Positions 5,181 through 8,170 of a stretch of DNA of 8,170 nt are shown here, piece by piece. Numbering within the stretch: position 1 is the first letter of the stretch; each line of letters starts with the position of its first letter. Source of the stretch: Gammaproteobacteria bacterium (lineage in GTDB: Bacteria > Pseudomonadota > Gammaproteobacteria > SZUA-229); NCBI GenBank assembly GCA_026197015.1, contig JAPHRB010000055.1:1-8170 (forward strand), given 5' to 3'. The notes below the pieces were generated by a model. It did not search any database and was not told the origin of the DNA. It saw only the letters and a program-made list of their open reading frames with translations. A program made the translations under genes and the position numbers.

Positions 5181-7493
5181 ATGGCACAAACAGCAAAAAG
5201 TATAAGTGCACGTGAAGCTTCACTGGAAAGGCGACGTGCTTTAACCACTATGGGTAAAGCGGCGCTGACTGGCGGAACAGTAGCGAGTACTTCGCAAACC
5301 AATAAAATTACCACTGTTGTGGTAAATACACCGGCACAGGTTTCGTCTTTGACGGGGCGCTCTGCATCACGTGCTCGTCGTGATGCAATGTCAAGCAGTG
5401 GTAAAACCGGGCTTGCTGTTAAGGATCGTATACGTTCTGCACCTGCCATAAATGCCGCATCTGCAGCATCGCAAACAACTCAACAAAATGCATCGGTGGA
5501 AGATAAATCGTCTGCAGATTGTGGTTGTGGTTGTGGTTGTGGTTGTAATGGTACTAAAGCTACATGTGGTGAAAAACCAGGAGATTTAAAAGCAGTTAAT
5601 AAGAGCAGGATTATACCTAACAAGAAAAGGCAAGCTGTAACGCGTAGTGATGCGCGTATTGCGTCACTGGCCAGGCGTGAAGCCACCTCAACTCGAGGAA
5701 AGGCGGGTATTAATGCTAATGGTTTTTCTGCAGCACAAACTGCAAGAGCAGCAAACCCTGGAATATCAAGTCGTGAACTTGCTAAAGCCTTGCGTGAATC
5801 ACGTAGTAACAAAGGTAAATCAGGTCAGAAAAAAGCTGAGCCTAATGGGCGAATGAGTCGGCGTATGAGATCAAATAAATCAGCCAATGGCGCAGCAAAA
5901 GATGCTCCCTGGAAAGTTGGAGAAAGTGAAACTGTGCAAGGGCAAACATTGACAGGAACTATGGTTGGACGCAGTCAAAGTGTAACCGGTGATGAAGCAA
6001 GTACGTGTCGAGATGTTACGGGAACTGAGTACATGGGTGCTGATGTTTTTCGTGAATTTTGTCAGGCCGATGCAACACCAGCAACTGCGCGTAAAGTTAA
6101 TGTAACAACCACATCGCATGGCAACGCTGTTAGTGGCGATCGAGTGGGGCGCGGTAAAAATGTAACAGGTAATGAAGCAGGTACATGTAAAAGTGTAACT
6201 GGTGATGAATATATTAGTGCAGAACAATCACAGGCTTACTGTGGTGAATTTGCAAAAAAATCACCTCGCAAATTTTCAATGGCTGAAACAATGAAAGGCG
6301 AATCGGTTACAGGAAATAATGTTGGGCGATCAGAAAAAATGACAGGTGATGAATCTGGTATGAGTCGCACATTAACCGGAACGCAATATACAAAACCAGA
6401 AGAAATTGGAAATTCTCCAGCTAAAGTTGGCGTGAGTACAACATTACGTGGAGGTAGTGTAACTGGCACCACGGTTGGTCGACGTGAGCGTATGACAGGT
6501 GATGAAGCAGGCAGCTGTCGAAACGTTACGGGTGATGATTATGTTGGGCAAGAACAGTACAACGGTTTTTGTAGTGCAACGGCTGAAGCACCAACAGACA
6601 GGAAAGTAGGTGTTTCTACAACAGGTAAAGGTTTATCTGTAACAGGCACCATGACAGGTCGTTCAGATCAGGTAACGGGTAATGAACCAGGTAGCTGTAA
6701 AGCTGTAACAGGAACACCTTACGGTGGTGCGGATCAGTCAGAAAATTTTTGCCAGGCTGAAGACGTAGCGTTGGCGAGTAGACGCAATAGAGAATTAAGA
6801 AGTACACCGGCGATGCCATTAACAGGTATTCAACCTGGTGTAGGTGGAGTAATGACAGGTGCAGATAAAGGAGCATGTGAACAGGTATCAGGTACACCTT
6901 ACATTGGTGCTGATCAGTTTGCTGATGTTTGTCCGGCAACCCCGGCAACGTCTGCAAGCCCTGATTTTCCACAAGCAATAGATGGTAATACAGTAGGTCA
7001 GCAATTTAGTGTGAACACACCATCAGGTGGTGCTGCAGCTGCAACAGGCTCTACGGGTGTTACAGGAAAGCAAAATGCACAAAGTCATATAACAGGTCCA
7101 TTTGGTATGGCAACAGGCAAAGTAACCGGCACTGAAGATTCACGTTTTGGTAAAGGCAATGTTAACGCTGTTGAAATGAGACCAGAACCTGTTGCTCAAG
7201 TAGAAGGAAGAGAAAAGACACGTATATCAGGTGAAGGCCAGGATACGGGTTTAAATATTACGGGTGATGACTGGGGTCGAGGTAAAAATGTTACCGGTAC
7301 TGAAGGTATGTCATCAATAAAACGTAATCCAACTATACGTGCGAATAACTCGATGGATGCCATGAAAGAAATGGCAGCGATTGCACAAAAACGTAATGAA
7401 GAAATAGCCATACCTAATAGCAAGGTTACAGGTGGTAGTGGTAATACTGATAAAGGTTCTTTGATTACTTATTCTGGAGGAGCGCGCGGATAA
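5181..7493 (+). CDS. csoS2: Carboxysome assembly scaffold CsoS2
   Basis: CsoS2 is the largely disordered scaffold that condenses RuBisCO and tethers it to the shell. The 770 residues show all three regions. Four N-repeats that bind RuBisCO are centred at about 11-28 (REASLERRRALTTMGKAA), 59-77, 157-176 and 196-215. Six M-repeats of about 50 residues (about 245-585) carry VTG-type triplets and paired Cys; M3 (about 364-411) has no Cys. A C-region (about 586-770) contains ITGPFGMATGKVTGTE, ITGDDWGRGKNVTGTEG and the conserved shell-binding end SLITYSGGARG. A Cys-Gly tract sits between N2 and N3. The ATG at 5181 has GGGG 6 nt upstream; an in-frame ATG at 5169 does not. A -1 slippery site near residues 521-523 could give a short form of about 526 residues. 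Repeat details look closer to the Prochlorococcus type than to Halothiobacillus. Confidence 0.97.
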   Translation: MAQTAKSISAREASLERRRALTTMGKAALTGGTVASTSQTNKITTVVVNTPAQVSSLTGRSASRARRDAMSSSGKTGLAVKDRIRSAPAINAASAASQTTQQNASVEDKSSADCGCGCGCGCNGTKATCGEKPGDLKAVNKSRIIPNKKRQAVTRSDARIASLARREATSTRGKAGINANGFSAAQTARAANPGISSRELAKALRESRSNKGKSGQKKAEPNGRMSRRMRSNKSANGAAKDAPWKVGESETVQGQTLTGTMVGRSQSVTGDEASTCRDVTGTEYMGADVFREFCQADATPATARKVNVTTTSHGNAVSGDRVGRGKNVTGNEAGTCKSVTGDEYISAEQSQAYCGEFAKKSPRKFSMAETMKGESVTGNNVGRSEKMTGDESGMSRTLTGTQYTKPEEIGNSPAKVGVSTTLRGGSVTGTTVGRRERMTGDEAGSCRNVTGDDYVGQEQYNGFCSATAEAPTDRKVGVSTTGKGLSVTGTMTGRSDQVTGNEPGSCKAVTGTPYGGADQSENFCQAEDVALASRRNRELRSTPAMPLTGIQPGVGGVMTGADKGACEQVSGTPYIGADQFADVCPATPATSASPDFPQAIDGNTVGQQFSVNTPSGGAAAATGSTGVTGKQNAQSHITGPFGMATGKVTGTEDSRFGKGNVNAVEMRPEPVAQVEGREKTRISGEGQDTGLNITGDDWGRGKNVTGTEGMSSIKRNPTIRANNSMDAMKEMAAIAQKRNEEIAIPNSKVTGGSGNTDKGSLITYSGGARG
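5520..5546 (+). repeat. TGTGGT hexanucleotide repeat in csoS2
   Basis: Four in-frame TGT-GGT units plus a final TGT encode Cys-Gly alternation (Cys114, 116, 118, 120, 122), with another Cys at 129. Identical codons in every unit point to recent slippage expansion. It lies in the linker between N-repeats 2 and 3. Confidence 0.85.
6254..6260 (+). promoter_or_regulatory. A7 run, secondary candidate slippery site in csoS2
   Basis: gcA AAA AAA is an in-frame A AAA AAA heptamer, at the M2/M3 boundary. A -1 shift here would meet TGA after eight codons (ITSQIFNG). The position is much earlier than where CsoS2 is known to be shortened, so this is the weaker candidate. Confidence 0.25.
6743..6760 (+). 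promoter_or_regulatory. Candidate -1 programmed frameshift site in csoS2
   Basis: GAA AAT TTT TGC in the csoS2 frame contains A AAT TTT (6743-6749), an exact X XXY YYZ heptamer in the correct phase. After a -1 slip, reading gives TTG CCA GGC then TGA at 6758-6760. The product would be about 526 residues, keeping the N-repeats and five M-repeats but losing M6 and the C-region. Downstream, GCGT (6768-6771) can pair with ACGC (6782-6785), and its loop holds TGGC complementary to GCCA at 6751-6754. This could form a pseudoknot but is unproven. Halothiobacillus makes CsoS2A and CsoS2B by such frameshifting. Confidence 0.6.
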
Positions 7494-7508
7494 TCGAGGA
7501 GTCATCCG
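7487..7508 (+). promoter_or_regulatory. Hairpin at csoS2 stop, before csoSCA
   Basis: CGGAT (7487-7491) pairs with ATCCG (7504-7508) around a 12-base loop. The loop contains GAGGAG (7496-7501), the best Shine-Dalgarno-like sequence in the gap, but it is 32 nt before the csoSCA ATG. It may limit csoSCA translation or shape the mRNA. Confidence 0.35.
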
Positions 7509-7533
7509 AGATTAAACACGAGACAATAGAATT

Positions 7534-8170
7534 ATGTTGAACAGTCGCATCAATCAGCAAGTTTCACGCAACTTGAACCGGGTATCGACGCCACTTGGCC
7601 GCCCTGGTGACAGAGCAATGAAGACAACGCATAAAGTAGAGTCTAGTTACTCTATGGGTGCGTCAGTGAATGCCAATACTGCGGCCATGAATGTTTCGCA
7701 TGGTTTAACAAATGCTCAGGAAAACACGCAGTTATATGCATATGAAAGTAGCGTAAGAGAATCATTTGATAACATTGTTCCAACGTTGAAAAGTATTTCA
7801 GCATTGCAACATGAAGAAAATTTTGAACAACAGGCGCAACAATTAGCACGCACACAACTTGGTTTTGAGTTGCCTGACTTATTATTAAGCAATGCCTGGG
7901 TTGATCCGTTAGATATGCGCAGTTTATTCGCATGGGGTGTATTCGAAACTTATCATCGTTTTTGCGATGAAGTGTTTACACGAGATCCTCTGGGAGATAA
8001 TGGTAACGACACCAGTTTCCAGAAGTTTATCCAGGATTGTGGTTTTCACATAGTAGATGTTTCACCTTGTTCAGATGGACGTTTGGCACATGTAATTCGT
8101 TATGTTTTACGCATGCCATACAAAGAAGTACGTCGCCGTTCTTATGCTGGTGCAATGTTTGACATTGAAG
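7534..8170 (+). CDS. csoSCA: Carboxysomal carbonic anhydrase CsoSCA (epsilon class), partial
   Basis: CsoSCA (CsoS3) is the zinc enzyme that dehydrates bicarbonate to CO2 inside the carboxysome. The window gives the first 212 residues of a protein usually over 500 long; the right edge truncates it. Residues 1 to about 65 are an Arg/Ser/Asn-rich disordered tail, the part reported to bind RuBisCO in Halothiobacillus. The helical N-terminal domain follows (about 66-150; FDNIVPTLKSISAL, ARTQLGFELPDLLLSNAW). The catalytic domain begins with DCGFHIVDVSPCSDGRL at 168-184. Cys179 matches zinc ligand Cys173 of Halothiobacillus, and Asp181 and Arg183 match the Asp-Arg dyad. The His and second Cys ligands lie outside the window. 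SYAGAMFDIE (203-212) is also conserved. The start is ATG at 7534; an in-frame TAA lies just upstream. Its Shine-Dalgarno sequence is poor, which fits a low-copy component. Confidence 0.95.
   Translation, partial: MLNSRINQQVSRNLNRVSTPLGRPGDRAMKTTHKVESSYSMGASVNANTAAMNVSHGLTNAQENTQLYAYESSVRESFDNIVPTLKSISALQHEENFEQQAQQLARTQLGFELPDLLLSNAWVDPLDMRSLFAWGVFETYHRFCDEVFTRDPLGDNGNDTSFQKFIQDCGFHIVDVSPCSDGRLAHVIRYVLRMPYKEVRRRSYAGAMFDIE

Noticed and set aside
5930..6900. Repeated DNA in csoS2 as a CRISPR array or transposon repeat
   Set aside because: The periodicity is about 150 bp, in frame, diverged, and matches the CsoS2 M-repeats.

Overview
The window holds the 5' part of an alpha-carboxysome (cso) locus from an AT-rich autotrophic bacterium. 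It runs cbbL, cbbS, csoS2, then csoSCA, which is cut off by the right edge. The form IA RuBisCO, CsoS2 and epsilon-class carbonic anhydrase all have clear family signatures. The best guess for the host is a chemolithoautotrophic gammaproteobacterium such as a sulfur oxidiser. This rests on the NhaA antiporter, the absence of a csoS1 gene directly in front of cbbL, and the AT-rich base composition. CbbL and CsoS2 nevertheless look, from memory, closer to the marine cyanobacterial versions than to Halothiobacillus. A marine alpha-cyanobacterium is therefore not formally excluded.

Layout, left to right. (1) Positions 1-298, minus strand: 5' end of an nhaA-type Na+/H+ antiporter gene, with an apparent one-base frameshift near its start. 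(2) 299-545: intergenic, with an 18-bp AT palindrome and a TAGATAGTT-containing motif. (3) 546-821, plus: a small basic, probably disordered unknown protein. (4) 822-1081: intergenic, with an 8-bp-arm inverted repeat. (5) 1082-1696 csoS1D (tandem-BMC gated shell protein) and 1699-2262 a NUDIX hydrolase, 2 nt apart and probably translationally coupled. (6) 2288-2767, minus: a PurE-family protein that has lost the catalytic and substrate-binding signatures of PurE. (7) 2768-3265: about 500 bp of divergent regulatory DNA with an 18-bp palindrome, half of which recurs at 430-443. (8) 3266-8170: cbbL, cbbS, csoS2, csoSCA, with hairpins in all three junctions.

How they work together: CbbL8S8 RuBisCO is the cargo. 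CsoS2 carries four N-terminal RuBisCO-binding repeats, six middle repeats and a C-terminal shell-anchoring region, and scaffolds cargo to shell. CsoSCA converts bicarbonate to CO2 inside the shell. CsoS1D is thought to gate larger metabolites. The remaining shell genes (csoS4A/B, csoS1) are presumably to the right of the window.

The most notable points are: an in-frame A AAT TTT slippery heptamer about two thirds through csoS2, followed three codons later by a -1 stop, which fits programmed frameshifting to make short and long CsoS2; the degenerate PurE-like gene placed where a divergent regulator such as cbbR is often found; the NUDIX gene coupled to csoS1D; a Cys-Gly tract inside the CsoS2 N-region; and a small upstream protein with short resemblances to RuBisCO-binding segments.
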